Part shown: positions 20,065-29,298 of the stretch, piece by piece
Layout of the letters: each line of letters begins with the position of its first letter
Position numbering within the stretch: the first letter of the stretch is position 1
Position numbers and translations under genes: made by a program
Notes under the pieces: generated by a model
Seen by the model: the letters and a program-made list of their open reading frames with translations, nothing else
Told to the model about the DNA's origin: nothing
The model's database searches: none
DNA from: Pseudonocardia sp.
GTDB taxonomy: Bacteria; Actinomycetota; Actinomycetes; Mycobacteriales; Pseudonocardiaceae
Direction: 5' to 3'
DNA length: 64,000 bases
NCBI RefSeq assembly: GCF_029263155.1
Contig: NZ_JAJCYB010000044.1
Location: 1-64,000 of the forward strand

Positions 20065-20424
20065 TCATGACGGGTCGACCTTGCTCTCATCCGTGACGGA
20101 CCCGGGTGTCTCCCGGATCCCGTTGGCAACGATCAGGTGCTCGCGCACCGCGGCGACGTCCAGCTTCCCCGGGACGCGGAGCGCCCGCGGGAACGCCGAG
20201 CGGCGCTCGGCGCGGTGGAGACACTCCAGCGCGGGATGCAGCCAGGCACCCCGGCCGGGGAGTCGTCGGCGTGGGTCCGGGGTGAGCGCCCCGTGCACCA
20301 CGACGACCCGCAACAGACCGTCGGCCTCCGACCTCGTCCGGCAACCGATGCACGTGCGCACCGGGGTGCGTCGAGCGGGTTGCCGGCCCGGGTCGTGGGC
20401 CGCCGCCGAGTGTAGCCCAGGCAT
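20065..20424 (-). CDS. YlxR family RNA-binding protein (DUF448)
   Basis: Small basic protein of 119 aa with the YlxR signature [11 protein letters not shown] near residue 20 and GRGAWLHP in the middle, followed by AFPRALRV. It sits between nusA and infB, its conserved location. YlxR-like proteins are thought to bind RNA or regulate transcription. ATG 20424 was chosen two bases after the nusA stop; an upstream in-frame start would run into nusA. Confidence 0.93.
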   Translation of the reverse strand: MPGLHSAAAHDPGRQPARRTPVRTCIGCRTRSEADGLLRVVVVHGALTPDPRRRLPGRGAWLHPALECLHRAERRSAFPRALRVPGKLDVAAVREHLIVANGIRETPGSVTDESKVDPS

Positions 20425-20426
20425 CC

Positions 20427-21470
20427 TCAGCCGACCGACTCCGACTCCGATGAGGGCCGCTGGACGGCGGAATCGGCACCCGACGCCTCGCGCGGATCGG
20501 CGTCGCTGCGGATGTCGATGCGCCACCCCGTGAGCCTGGCCGCCAGCCGGGCGTTCTGCCCCTCCTTGCCGATGGCGAGGGAGAGCTGGAAGTCCGGGAC
20601 GACGACCCGCGCGGACCGCGTGGCCGCGTCGATCACCGTGACCGACACCACCTTCGACGGCGACAGGGCGTTGCCGACGAACGTGGCCGGGTCCTCGGCC
20701 CAGTCGATGATGTCGATCTTCTCACCGGCCAGCTCGCTCATCACGCCGCGCACCCGCTGACCCATCGGGCCGATGCAGGAACCCTTGGGGTTCACCCCGG
20801 CCACGGTGGACCGCACCGCGATCTTGGACCGGTGACCGGCCTCGCGGGCCACCGCGACGATCTCCACCGTGCCGTCGACGATCTCGGGGACCTCGAACGC
20901 GAACAGCTTGCGCACCAGGTTCGGGTGCGTGCGGCTCAACGTGATCTGGGTGCCGCGCATTCCGCGGGTGACCCCCACGACGTAGCAGCGGATGCGGTCG
21001 CCGTGTTCGTAGCGCTCGCCCGGCACCTGCTCGGCCGACGGCAGGACCCCCTCGGTCTGCCCGCCGAGCGCGACGATCACGACGCCGCGGGCGTTGGCGC
21101 GGGCGTCGCGCTGCACGACGCCGGCGACGATCTCGCCCTCCTTGGTGGAGAACTCGCCGTAGGTGCGTTCGTGCTCGGCGTCGCGCAGGCGTTGCAGGAT
21201 GACCTGGCGGGCGGTGGTGGCGGCGATCCGGCCGAAGCCCTCCGGGGTGTCGTCCCACTCGCGGGCGACGGCGCCCCCCTCGCCCGGCTCGTAGGCCATG
21301 ACGCGGACCAGTCCGGTCTTGCGGTCGATGTCGATGCGGGCGTGCGGCTCGTGGCCGTCGGTGTGGCGGTACGCGGTGAGCAGGGCCGTCTGGATGGCCT
21401 CGATGACCGTCTCGAACGGGATGTCCTTGTCGCGCTCGATGGTGCGCAGCGCGGCGATGTCGACGTTCAT
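20427..21470 (-). CDS. nusA: transcription termination/antitermination factor NusA
   Basis: RNA polymerase-binding factor of 347 aa: an N-terminal RNAP-binding domain (about 1-120), an S1 domain (about 125-195), then two KH domains including [15 protein letters not shown] and [20 protein letters not shown]. It lacks the acidic repeats of the proteobacterial protein, as is usual in actinobacteria. The ATG overlaps the rimP stop by four bases. Confidence 0.97.
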   Translation of the reverse strand: MNVDIAALRTIERDKDIPFETVIEAIQTALLTAYRHTDGHEPHARIDIDRKTGLVRVMAYEPGEGGAVAREWDDTPEGFGRIAATTARQVILQRLRDAEHERTYGEFSTKEGEIVAGVVQRDARANARGVVIVALGGQTEGVLPSAEQVPGERYEHGDRIRCYVVGVTRGMRGTQITLSRTHPNLVRKLFAFEVPEIVDGTVEIVAVAREAGHRSKIAVRSTVAGVNPKGSCIGPMGQRVRGVMSELAGEKIDIIDWAEDPATFVGNALSPSKVVSVTVIDAATRSARVVVPDFQLSLAIGKEGQNARLAARLTGWRIDIRSDADPREASGADSAVQRPSSESESVG

Positions 21471-22000
21471 GCTGGGTCCTCTGCGTCTTCTTCAGTTGTG
21501 TGGGGGGTGCCGCCGAGGCGGCGGATCTCGGCGTCGGGCGGTGACCGGAACTCCACCTGCACCGCGGCGTGCGCGACGTCGGCGTAGCGCAGCTCGCGCA
21601 ACGCGCCCTCGACCAGCACCGTGACGGCGTCCTCGCCCGCCTCGCCCACGCGCGCCACCAGGGTGGCGCCCTCGCGCAGCCGTACCACCACCTGACGCAG
21701 GCGCGCGCGACGCCAGTGCCGGGGCAGCGTGAGCGGCCGGTCCACCCCGGGCGAGGTGACCTCGAGGGTGTAGGAGCCGCCGATCAGGTGCTCGTGCTGG
21801 TCGAGCTCGGTGGCGGCGGCGCGGGAGAGCCGGGCGATGTCGTCGAGGTCCACCCCGGTGTCGGCGTCCACGACCAGCTTGACGGTGTGGCGGCGGCCGG
21901 CGACCCGCACGTCGAGCTCGTCGAGCTCGAACCCGGCGTCGCGCACGAGCGGTTCGAGCACGCCGAGCAGCGGCTGCTGCACGGAGCGGGACGAGGACAT
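21467..22000 (-). CDS. rimP: ribosome maturation factor RimP
   Basis: 30S assembly factor of 177 aa. The N-terminal domain shows [13 protein letters not shown] and the D-x-D segment [18 protein letters not shown]; the family motif [14 protein letters not shown] follows. ATG 22000 has AGGAG eight bases upstream. First gene of the rimP-nusA-ylxR-infB unit; a TAGGCT hexamer on the minus strand at 22041-22046 is a possible -10 box. Confidence 0.95.
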   Translation of the reverse strand: MSSSRSVQQPLLGVLEPLVRDAGFELDELDVRVAGRRHTVKLVVDADTGVDLDDIARLSRAAATELDQHEHLIGGSYTLEVTSPGVDRPLTLPRHWRRARLRQVVVRLREGATLVARVGEAGEDAVTVLVEGALRELRYADVAHAAVQVEFRSPPDAEIRRLGGTPHTTEEDAEDPA

Positions 22001-22166
22001 GGCGAGTTCTCCTGGGGTCGGACCGCCCGATGGGCCCGTCAGCCTATCGCGCCACCGGCGGTGGTCCGGCCCACGCGCTCCGGCCGTCGGGGCCCGAGGA
22101 GCGCCTGGCAGGATGGGTGCCCACCGCCGGCGGCGTAGGGCCGGGACGGGTGCCGCGGGAGGGACG

Positions 22167-22649
22167 ATGAGCAGCGCAGGGACCGAGCCACGGCGGCTTC
22201 CGCGGCGCCGCGTGCTCGCCGCCCTGGCCGTCGCCCCGGCCGCCATGGGCCTGCTGGGCGGGTGCTCCATCGCGCCGGCGGCGCCCCCGGAACCGGACTC
22301 CCTGACCCCGCTGGCCGACGCCGCCCGCGCCGACGCGGCACTCGTCGCGGCGGCCGTGGCCGCCGACCCGGCCCTGGCCCCCCGCCTGGACCCACTGCGC
22401 GACGCCCGCACCCAGCACGCCGACGCGCTCGACGCCGAGATCGCCCGCCTGGCCGCCACCCCGTCCGCGAGCGCGGCGCCCACGACCCCGCCGGCACCCG
22501 CCCCCGCGGGGCTCGCCGACGTGCGCGCGGCCGTGCAGGGCGCGGCCGCGGCCGCGACCGCCGCGGCGCTGGAACTGCCCGCCGACCGGGTCGGCCTGGT
22601 CGCGTCGATCTCGGCCTGCTGCGCCGCGTACGCGGCGGTGCTGACGTGA
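22167..22649 (+). CDS. predicted Tat-type lipoprotein
   Basis: Protein of 160 aa beginning with a twin-arginine-like signal (LPRRRVLAALAV) that ends in a lipobox LLGGC, so the mature protein is probably lipidated on the outer face of the membrane. The rest is alanine-rich, helical and lacks a recognised domain. It is followed 22 bp later by the DUF4439 gene; the same pair sits beside rimP in mycobacteria (Rv2843/Rv2844), suggesting a joint but unknown role. Confidence 0.78.
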   Translation: MSSAGTEPRRLPRRRVLAALAVAPAAMGLLGGCSIAPAAPPEPDSLTPLADAARADAALVAAAVAADPALAPRLDPLRDARTQHADALDAEIARLAATPSASAAPTTPPAPAPAGLADVRAAVQGAAAAATAAALELPADRVGLVASISACCAAYAAVLT

Positions 22650-22671
22650 GTTCCGGCGGACGGGGGACGAC

Positions 22672-23121
22672 GTGAGCGGCGTGTCCACGATCGACGAGTC
22701 GGCCACGAACGCGCTGCAGGACGCGCTGGCGGCCGAGCACGCGGCGCTGTGGTGCTACGGGCTCGTGGTGGTCTACCTGGACGCCGCGCAGGCTGCCCAG
22801 GCCCGCGCGGACGCCGACGCGCACCGGGCGCTGCGCGCCAAGGTCGAGACCACCCTGACCCAGATCGGTGCCCGCCCGGTGTCGGCGCAGCCCGCGTACG
22901 CCATCCCGCAGCCGGTGGTCGACGCAGGGTCCGCGGCCGCGCTCGCACTCGTCGCCGAGACCGACGCGCTGGCCGCGTGGCGCTCGGTGGTCGAGCGCAC
23001 CGCCGACCGCCCCCTGCGCCAGGCCGCGCTCGACGCCCTGACCGAGGGGACCCTGCGCTGCAGCCGCTGGCGCGAGGCGACGAACACCCCGCCCCCCATC
23101 CCCCCCTTCCCCGGCCGCTGA
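22672..23121 (+). CDS. ferritin-like DUF4439 protein
   Basis: Protein of 149 aa, all-helical. ALAAEHAALWCYGLV and the later RTADRPLRQAALDALTEGTL match the DUF4439 ferritin-like family, with Glu/His positions that could bind a di-metal centre. No signal peptide. GTG start. Probably co-transcribed with the preceding lipoprotein. The function of the family is not established. Confidence 0.82.
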   Translation: MSGVSTIDESATNALQDALAAEHAALWCYGLVVVYLDAAQAAQARADADAHRALRAKVETTLTQIGARPVSAQPAYAIPQPVVDAGSAAALALVAETDALAAWRSVVERTADRPLRQAALDALTEGTLRCSRWREATNTPPPIPPFPGR

Positions 23122-23132
23122 CCGCCCCACCC

Positions 23133-23184
23133 GCGAGTCGGGCCCTGCGTGCGCGCGAGTCGGGGCCTGCGTGCGAGTCGGGTC
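23133..23184. repeat. short tandem repeats between convergent genes
   Basis: GCGAGTCGGGCCCTGCGTGC at 23133-23152 recurs with one change at 23155-23174 and partially at 23173-23184. The repeats fill the spacer between the DUF4439 gene and the aminotransferase gene. No self-complementarity was obvious. Confidence 0.55.
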
Positions 23185-24220
23185 AGGTGAGCGCGTTCAG
23201 GGCGGCCGCGACGTCGTCCGCGGTGCAGTAGAGGCCGAACGCGAGACGCGCGGCGCCCGCCCGCTCGCTGCAGGCGACACCCGCCGCGGCGAGCCGGCGC
23301 GCCGCGTCGGGGGCAGGAACGGACACGATCGCCGACCCGGTGGGTCGCCGGCCCAGCCCGGCGCGCAGGGCGTCGCCGAGCCCGGCGCAGTGGGCGTGCA
23401 CCGCGGCGCGGTCGAGCGTGGCGAGCCACGGCACGGCGACGGCTGCGCCCGCGTGGCCGTACCAGGCCGGCGAGGTGTCCAGCCCGCGCGCGTCGGACGC
23501 CAGCCGCGGCGGCAGGCCGTAGATGCTCGACCAGATGTCCTCGCCCGCGTACCAGCCGGCCTGCTCCGGGGGCAGCTCCCAGTCCGGGTGCACCGCCATC
23601 CAGGCGACACCTCGCGGGCTGAGCAACCACTTGTACCCGGCGCAGACCACGGCGTCGGCCCAGCCGAGGTCGGCGGCGAACCACCCGGCGGACTGCGTGG
23701 CGTCGAGCAGCACCCGGGTGCCGGGTCGGCCCCCTCCTCCGGCGGAGGGTGTCCCGCGGGCGGCGCGCAGTGCGTCGAGATCGGCGATCGCGCCGTCGGC
23801 GGACTGCACCACGCTGACCGCGACCGCGTCGAACCCGGCGGCCCGTTCCCCGATCTCGGCGAGGGGAGCCTCCACGAGCTCGTGCCCGCGGGCGGCCAGC
23901 GGCCAGGTGAGGCTGGTGAACTCGCCCTCGGACACGAGCACCCGCGAGCGCGGCGCGAGCCCGGCGGCGGCCAGGCTCACCAGCCCGGACACCGTCGAGC
24001 CGATCGCGACCCGGTCGGCCGCCACCCCCACCAGCCGTGCGTAGGCCGACCGCGCGAGCGCGACGGCGGCGTCGTGGCTCCCCGGGCGCCCGGCGCCGGT
24101 CCGCCACCCCGACACGGCGTCGGCGACGGCGTCGGCGGCGACCACCGGCGGCACCCCGATGCCCGCGGTGTTGAGATAGGCGTCGGGAACGTCGAAGTCC
24201 TGACCGAAGGCGTTCCGCAC
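23183..24220 (-). CDS. class V aminotransferase-fold PLP enzyme
   Basis: PLP-dependent enzyme of 345 aa with the class V (cysteine desulfurase/kynureninase-like) fold. VLLDATQSAGWFAADL holds the Asp and Gln that contact the cofactor, and the Schiff-base lysine is in CAGYKWLLSPRG. The N-terminus DAYLNTAGIGVPP is typical of this subgroup. No Cys-containing desulfurase loop was recognised, so isopenicillin-N epimerase-like or aminotransferase chemistry is more likely; the substrate is unknown. Divergent from the YjbQ gene. Confidence 0.87.
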   Translation of the reverse strand: MRNAFGQDFDVPDAYLNTAGIGVPPVVAADAVADAVSGWRTGAGRPGSHDAAVALARSAYARLVGVAADRVAIGSTVSGLVSLAAAGLAPRSRVLVSEGEFTSLTWPLAARGHELVEAPLAEIGERAAGFDAVAVSVVQSADGAIADLDALRAARGTPSAGGGGRPGTRVLLDATQSAGWFAADLGWADAVVCAGYKWLLSPRGVAWMAVHPDWELPPEQAGWYAGEDIWSSIYGLPPRLASDARGLDTSPAWYGHAGAAVAVPWLATLDRAAVHAHCAGLGDALRAGLGRRPTGSAIVSVPAPDAARRLAAAGVACSERAGAARLAFGLYCTADDVAAALNALT

Positions 24221-24247
24221 CGCACCAACCTACGACGGGCGACCCGC

Positions 24248-24661
24248 ATGCACAGTGAGCTGATCGAGATCCGCAGCGGCCGGTCGGAGGCCGTCGTCGA
24301 CCTCACCACCGAGATCGACGCGTTCCTCGCCGCGACCGACGCGACCGACGGGCTGCTGCACGTCTGGGTACCGCACGCCACCGCCGGGCTCGCCGTGATC
24401 GAGACCGGCGCGGGCAGCGACACCGACCTGCTCGACGCCCTGCACACCCTGCTCCCCGGCGACGACCGGTGGCGGCACCGCCACGGCAGCGCCGGACACG
24501 GCCGCGACCACGTGCTGCCGGCACTGCTCGCGCCGTCGATGTCGGTGCCGGTCCTCGGCGGACGGCCCGCGCTGGGCACCTGGCAGTCGGTGTGCCTGGT
24601 GGACACCAACGGCGACAACCCGGTCCGTTCGGTGCGCCTGTCGTTCCTGGCCGCGAGATGA
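24248..24661 (+). CDS. YjbQ/UPF0047 family protein
   Basis: Protein of 137 aa. LLHVWVPHATAGLAVIETG, the HRHGSAGHGRDHVLPALLAP segment with its conserved histidines and LGTWQSVCLVD define the YjbQ (secondary thiamine-phosphate synthase) family. Members show weak thiamine-phosphate synthase activity in some assays; the real role is unclear. Starts 27 bp from the divergent aminotransferase gene. Confidence 0.9.
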   Translation: MHSELIEIRSGRSEAVVDLTTEIDAFLAATDATDGLLHVWVPHATAGLAVIETGAGSDTDLLDALHTLLPGDDRWRHRHGSAGHGRDHVLPALLAPSMSVPVLGGRPALGTWQSVCLVDTNGDNPVRSVRLSFLAAR

Positions 24662-24717
24662 CCCGGGCGGGCCGACGGTCCGCAGCGCACCGCCGGTAGC
24701 GGCGTTAGGGTCGCGCC

Positions 24718-25710
24718 GTGACCACGCCGCGAGGGGGACCGCCCGGCCCCGATCCCGACGCGCCCCGGGACGTGCCCGCGCCCGACCCGTCGGTCACCGC
24801 GTGGGGTCCGCCTCCGCAGGGCCCACCCGGGCCATGGCCCGGACCGGCGCCCGGACCGGGACCGGGTGGTCCCGGATGGGGTGGCGGTCCGCAGCCCTCC
24901 GGCGGGTGGCCGGGCCCGCAGCAGGCGTGGGGCGCGCAGCCCCCTCCCGGGTACCCGCCGACCGGGCAGCAGTGGGCGCCGCAACCGGCGTGGGGCGCCC
25001 CGCCCCCCGGGTGGCCGCCCCCGCAGCCGCCGCGCCGGGAGCGCGGGCGGATCGTCGCGCTGGTCCTCGTCGGCGCGCTGGTGCTCGCCGGTCTGGGGGT
25101 CGGCGCGTTCCTGCTCGTCCGCACCACCACGGCCGGTGGGGGCCCGGGTTCGACGGTGCCCGCGGACTTCCGCACCGTCGCCACGCCGGCCCTGACCTTC
25201 GCCGTACCCCCGGGCTGGGAGGACAGCGCCGACGCGGCCCCCACCCTCGTGCTCGGTGCCGAACTCACCGGCCTGACCTACGGCCCGGCGTACTCGTGCG
25301 ACGGCGGCGCCTACTTCCGGGGCGTCGCCGGGGTGGCGTTCGTGGCGGGCGAACGCCCGCCGGCCGCGGTGGCGGAGGCGTTCGGGCGCGAGACCGGCCG
25401 CCGGTTCTACGGATCCACCGGCGCCGAGCCCGGGGTGGCGCTCTCCGCGCCGCGTCCCGTCGACGTCGGCGGGACGACCGGACAGCTCGTGGAGGTCGCG
25501 GTCACGGTCCCCGTCGACGACGGTTGCCTCGCCACCTCCGGCACGATCCTGGTGCTCGCGGTGCCCGCGCCCGGAAGCGGTGCGGGTCCCGGCACGGCGG
25601 TGCTCCTCGTCAACGGGGACACCGTGGGCGGTCCGGCGTCGGCACCGCCGGTCCCCGACCGCGCCGCCCTCGACGCGATGGTCGCCAGCGCGCGGCTGCC
25701 CACCATCTGA
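24718..25710 (+). CDS. single-pass membrane protein with Pro/Gly-rich N-terminus and extracytoplasmic domain
   Basis: Protein of 330 aa. Residues 1-105 are Pro/Gly/Gln-rich and presumably cytoplasmic, residues 112-133 form one transmembrane helix, and residues 140-330 form an exported domain starting FAVPPGWEDSAD with two Cys residues. This layout recurs in actinobacterial proteins encoded beside Ser/Thr kinases. The kinase gene starts 62 bp downstream, so it may be a partner or substrate. No enzymatic motif was recognised. GTG start. Confidence 0.78.
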   Translation: MTTPRGGPPGPDPDAPRDVPAPDPSVTAWGPPPQGPPGPWPGPAPGPGPGGPGWGGGPQPSGGWPGPQQAWGAQPPPGYPPTGQQWAPQPAWGAPPPGWPPPQPPRRERGRIVALVLVGALVLAGLGVGAFLLVRTTTAGGGPGSTVPADFRTVATPALTFAVPPGWEDSADAAPTLVLGAELTGLTYGPAYSCDGGAYFRGVAGVAFVAGERPPAAVAEAFGRETGRRFYGSTGAEPGVALSAPRPVDVGGTTGQLVEVAVTVPVDDGCLATSGTILVLAVPAPGSGAGPGTAVLLVNGDTVGGPASAPPVPDRAALDAMVASARLPTI

Positions 25711-25772
25711 CCCCGGGTGGCGCCCGACCGCCGCCGACGGTCGATGATGAAGGTCCGACGGGCGGGAGGATC

Positions 25773-27524
25773 GTGGCGGCGCAGGCATCCGGGCGGACCG
25801 ACGGGCAGACGTTCGGGCCCTACCGGCTCGACGGCCTGCTCGGCAGCGGCGGGATGGGCGAGGTCCACCGCGCCTACCACGTGGAGCAGGACCGCACGGT
25901 GGCGCTCAAGCTCCTGCACGCCGACCTCGGCGACGACGAGGAGTACCGCCGCCGGTTCCTGCGCGAGTCGCGGGTCACCGCGCGCCTGACCGACCCGCAC
26001 GTGATCCCGATCCACAGCTGGGGCGAGATCGACGGCCGGCTGTACCTGGACATGCGCCTGGTCGAGGGCGAGGACCTCGCCGACGTCGTGGCCCGCACCG
26101 GGCGCCTCGCGCCGCTGCGGGCCGTCACGATCGTCGGGCAGGTGGCGCGGGCCCTGGACGCCGCGCACCGCTCCGGGCTCCTCCACCGCGACGTGAAGCC
26201 GTCCAACGTGCTGCTGGCGGCGGACGCGGGCGGCGACGGCGACTTCGCCTACCTGGTGGACTTCGGGATCGCCCGCTCCCTCACCAACGACACCACCGGG
26301 GCCGGCATCACCCGCGCCGGCACCGCGGTGGGCACGCTGGACTACATGGCGCCCGAGCGGTTCCTGGAGCAGCCCGTGGACGCTCGCGCGGACGTCTACG
26401 CGCTGGCCTGCGTGCTGCACGAGTGCCTGACCGGGGAGAAGCCGTTCCCGGTGCAGGGCCTGCCGTCGCTGATGAGGGCGCACCTGCGCACGCCGCCGCC
26501 ACGGCCGTCGGCGCACCGGATCGCGGCACCGGTCGAGCTCGACGAGGTGGTCGCGCGCGGGATGGCGAAGGACCCGGCGCAGCGCTACCCGAGTGCCGGC
26601 GCGCTCGCCGCCGCCGCGCGCAAGGCGCTGGAGGGCCCGGCCACGGTGCCCGGCAGCGGGCCGGCGGCAGCGCCGGACGTCGCCCCGATCCGGCCGGCCC
26701 GCGGGGTGGCGCCGGAACCGGTGGCGCGGGCCGTCGCCCCCGACGAGCCGACAATCGCGCCGCGCGCCCCCGCCCCGCCCCCGGACGCCGGTCCGGCGCA
26801 CCGGCCTGCCGTGGACCGGGCCGGGCCGCGCGGCCGGGCCGCCGGCCTCCCGCCGCCGGTGCCCGCGACCCCCCGCCAGCGGGCGGCGACCACGCGCGTG
26901 CCCATCCCGCCTCCCGGCCACCCCCTCGTCGGGCACCCGCAGCCGGTACCGCCCGCGGTGCCGCCGGCCCGCCGCCGGGGACGCGGCCTGCTGGTCGCCG
27001 CCGCCGTGGTCGTCGTCGCGGCGGTGGTGGCCGGCGCGGTGTACCTGCTCGGGCCCCTCGATCCGCCACCGCAGCCCGGTGGTGGGCCCACCGAGGCCCA
27101 GCGCGCGTTGCTGGCCGTGCTGCCGGTCGGTTACGGCTCGACCGACTGCGTGCCCGCCCCCGAGCGGGAGGGCGCCGCCGTCGACGCCGCCGTCACCTGC
27201 GCCGGTGGACCGGCGGACGGACCGAGCTCCGCGGTCTTCCTGCACTACCGCGACCTCGGTGCGCTGACCGACGCGCACGAGGCCGAGGTCACTGCCCGCG
27301 GGCTGCCCGTCGGGGACATCAGCACCTGCCGCGACGGCACCGCAACCTCCGGCGAGTGGGTGCGCGGCACCACAGGGGGCCTGCTCCTGTGCCGCGACGA
27401 CGCCACCGCCGGCGCGGTGATCGAGTGGACCGAGACCCGGCTGCTGACGCGCGCCGTCGTCTCCCGCACCGACGGCGACTCCGCCGTGCTGTACGACTGG
27501 TGGTCCGCAGGCGGGTTCCTCTGA
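25773..27524 (+). CDS. receptor-type Ser/Thr protein kinase
   Basis: Membrane kinase of 583 aa. Glycine-rich loop LGSGGMGEV, catalytic Lys46, HRDVKPSN with Asp140, DFG Asp163 and the APE segment are intact, so it should be active. A Pro-rich juxtamembrane region leads to a helix at about 405-427 and an exported domain of about 155 residues with four main cysteines, starting LPVGYGSTDC and ending VLYDWW. The same outer domain ends the kinase at 35.98 kb. No PASTA repeats. GTG 25773 follows GGGAGGA. Confidence 0.92.
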   Translation: MAAQASGRTDGQTFGPYRLDGLLGSGGMGEVHRAYHVEQDRTVALKLLHADLGDDEEYRRRFLRESRVTARLTDPHVIPIHSWGEIDGRLYLDMRLVEGEDLADVVARTGRLAPLRAVTIVGQVARALDAAHRSGLLHRDVKPSNVLLAADAGGDGDFAYLVDFGIARSLTNDTTGAGITRAGTAVGTLDYMAPERFLEQPVDARADVYALACVLHECLTGEKPFPVQGLPSLMRAHLRTPPPRPSAHRIAAPVELDEVVARGMAKDPAQRYPSAGALAAAARKALEGPATVPGSGPAAAPDVAPIRPARGVAPEPVARAVAPDEPTIAPRAPAPPPDAGPAHRPAVDRAGPRGRAAGLPPPVPATPRQRAATTRVPIPPPGHPLVGHPQPVPPAVPPARRRGRGLLVAAAVVVVAAVVAGAVYLLGPLDPPPQPGGGPTEAQRALLAVLPVGYGSTDCVPAPEREGAAVDAAVTCAGGPADGPSSAVFLHYRDLGALTDAHEAEVTARGLPVGDISTCRDGTATSGEWVRGTTGGLLLCRDDATAGAVIEWTETRLLTRAVVSRTDGDSAVLYDWWSAGGFL

Positions 27525-27541
27525 CCGGCGCGAACGCCGGT
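27524..27541. terminator. hairpin between convergent kinase and oxidoreductase genes
   Basis: ACCGGCG (27524-27530) pairs with CGCCGGT (27535-27541) around a CGAA tetraloop at the kinase stop codon. Immediately after it, CCCGGGTCAGGG occurs twice (27553 and 27566). Probably a bidirectional terminator. Confidence 0.45.
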
Positions 27542-27571
27542 GCGCACGTGTGCCCGGGTCAGGGGCCCGGG

Positions 27572-28534
27572 TCAGGGCCGCACGACGATGTTGCCGCGCT
27601 TGCGGCCGCTGTCGACCCGACGGTGGGCCTCGGCGATGCCGTCGAGGTTCCGGGGCGTCATGGCCGGGACCCGGTCGTGCACCACGGCGAGCGTGCCGTC
27701 GGCCACCAGGCCGAGCAGGTGCTCGAAGTCCGCGACCCGCTCGGGTGAGGTGCCCGTGGCGACGTCACCGCGGGCCCGGACCGTCTCCCCGAGGCCCGCG
27801 ACGGCGAGCAGGAGCTTCCCGCCGGGGCGCAGCAGGCGCCGTCCGGAGGGGATCGACAGGCTGCCGACGGTGTCGAGCACCACGTCGAACCGCTCGGCCG
27901 TGGTGGCGAGGGCGTCGCCGGCGTAGTCGATGACGCGGGTCGCACCCAGCTCGGTGACCAGCGCCGCGTTCGGCGCGCTGGTGACCCCGACGACGGTCGC
28001 GCCGAGGTGCGCGGCGAGCTGCACCGCGTTGGTGCCGATTGCCCCGGATGCGCCGTTGACCAGCACGGTCGTGCCCGGCCCCACCGAGGCCCGGTCGCGC
28101 AGGAAGTACAGCGCCGTCGTGCCACCGAACAGCACCCCTGCCGCGTCGTCGTGGGAGATCCCGGACGGGACGCGGGCCAGCCTGCGTGCCGGCACGGCGA
28201 GGTACTCCGCGTGCGCGCCGAGCGTGACGCCCGTCATGCCGCACACCTCGTCGCCCGGCGACAGGCCGGAGACTCCCCTGCCGACCGCCTCGACGACCCC
28301 GGCGAACGAGCCGCCCAGGATCGGGCGGCGCGGCCGGACGACCCCGAAGGCCAGCCGCGCGAGGAACCCGAAGCCCGCGGGGAAACGGGCCGCGCGGATG
28401 CGCGCGTCGGCCGAGGTCACCGCCGCCGCCCGCACCCGCACCAGCACCCCGCCCGGCCGCGCCTGCGGCCGGGGCACCTCCGCGACCCGCACGACCTCCG
28501 GTGAGCCGTACCGGTCGACGACCGCTGCCCGCAT
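27572..28534 (-). CDS. NAD(P)-dependent quinone oxidoreductase-like dehydrogenase
   Basis: Zinc-independent medium-chain dehydrogenase of 320 aa. The GroES-like N-domain is followed by a nucleotide-binding domain with VLVNGASGAIGTNAVQLA (an AxxGxxG-type loop). No structural or catalytic zinc ligands are evident. The substrate is unknown; enones or quinones are plausible. Divergent from a TetR-family gene with two shared operators, so expression is probably repressed by that regulator and induced by its ligand. Confidence 0.9.
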   Translation of the reverse strand: MRAAVVDRYGSPEVVRVAEVPRPQARPGGVLVRVRAAAVTSADARIRAARFPAGFGFLARLAFGVVRPRRPILGGSFAGVVEAVGRGVSGLSPGDEVCGMTGVTLGAHAEYLAVPARRLARVPSGISHDDAAGVLFGGTTALYFLRDRASVGPGTTVLVNGASGAIGTNAVQLAAHLGATVVGVTSAPNAALVTELGATRVIDYAGDALATTAERFDVVLDTVGSLSIPSGRRLLRPGGKLLLAVAGLGETVRARGDVATGTSPERVADFEHLLGLVADGTLAVVHDRVPAMTPRNLDGIAEAHRRVDSGRKRGNIVVRP

Positions 28535-28543
28535 GACTGTCTC

Positions 28544-28557
28544 CTTACACCCGTAAG
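28544..28557. promoter_or_regulatory. TetR-family operator 1
   Basis: Palindrome CTTAC-N4-GTAAG located 10 bases upstream of the oxidoreductase ATG, overlapping the expected promoter or ribosome binding site. A second copy is centred 32 bp away. Confidence 0.75.
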
Positions 28558-28575
28558 TTCCGCTCGAATGCTAAC

Positions 28576-28589
28576 CTTACAACTGTAAG
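28576..28589. promoter_or_regulatory. TetR-family operator 2
   Basis: Second CTTAC-N4-GTAAG palindrome in the divergent spacer, three helical turns from operator 1, so two repressor dimers would bind the same DNA face. A half-site CGTAAG follows at 28604. Confidence 0.75.
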
Positions 28590-28619
28590 TCGGCAACTCC
28601 GTACGTAAGGACGAACGCG

Positions 28620-29270
28620 ATGCCCCGGCGGCCCGCGCTCACCCGGGAGCGCATCATCGACGCGGCGGTGCGCGTCGCCGACCGCGGTGGCCGCGAGCAG
28701 GTGAGCATGCGCACCGTCGGCAGGGAGCTCGGCGTCGAGGCGATGTCGCTCTACCACCACCTCGCCGGCAAGGACGCCCTGCTCGACGGGCTCGCGGACT
28801 GGGTCTTCAGCCGGATCGCCCTGCCCGCTCCGCGGGACCCGTGGCGCCAGGCGATGATCGACCGTGCCGCATCGGCCCGGCGGGCACTGGCCGCCCACCC
28901 CTGGGCGCTCGGGCTCATCGAGTCGCGCCGCTCGCCCGGCCCGGCCCTGCTGCGCCACCACGAGTCGGTGCTCGCGTGCCTGCGCCACAACGGCTTCCCC
29001 GTCGCACTGGCGTCGCACGCGTTCTCGGTGATCGACGCCTACGTGTACGGGTTCGTGCTCACCGAGCTCACCCTGCCCTTCGACGCGGGCGAGACCGCGG
29101 AGGACTTCGTGTCCGGGATCCGCCGGGCGCTGCCGGCCGACGTGTACCCGTGCCTGGTGGAGATGATCACCGAGCAGGTCGTGGGGAGGGACTACGTCTT
29201 CGCCGACGAGTTCGCCTTCGGGCTCGACCTGATCCTCGACGGCCTCGACGGGCAGCTGGGCGCGGCCTAG
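28620..29270 (+). CDS. TetR/AcrR family transcriptional regulator
   Basis: Repressor of 216 aa. The N-terminal helix-turn-helix is clear (IIDAAVRVADRGGREQVSMR, then TVGRELGVEAMSLYHHLAGK). The C-terminal region resembles the tetracycline-repressor-type ligand/dimer domain. Probably represses itself and the divergent quinone oxidoreductase gene through two identical palindromes between them. The ligand is unknown. Confidence 0.93.
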   Translation: MPRRPALTRERIIDAAVRVADRGGREQVSMRTVGRELGVEAMSLYHHLAGKDALLDGLADWVFSRIALPAPRDPWRQAMIDRAASARRALAAHPWALGLIESRRSPGPALLRHHESVLACLRHNGFPVALASHAFSVIDAYVYGFVLTELTLPFDAGETAEDFVSGIRRALPADVYPCLVEMITEQVVGRDYVFADEFAFGLDLILDGLDGQLGAA

Positions 29271-29298
29271 CGGTCGCCGGGCCCGCGCGGCGTGGCGG

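Noticed and set aside
16030..20070. 1346-codon plus-strand ORF opposite infB and rbfA
   Set aside because: It mirrors infB and rbfA; composition is that of a complement frame and no motif is seen.
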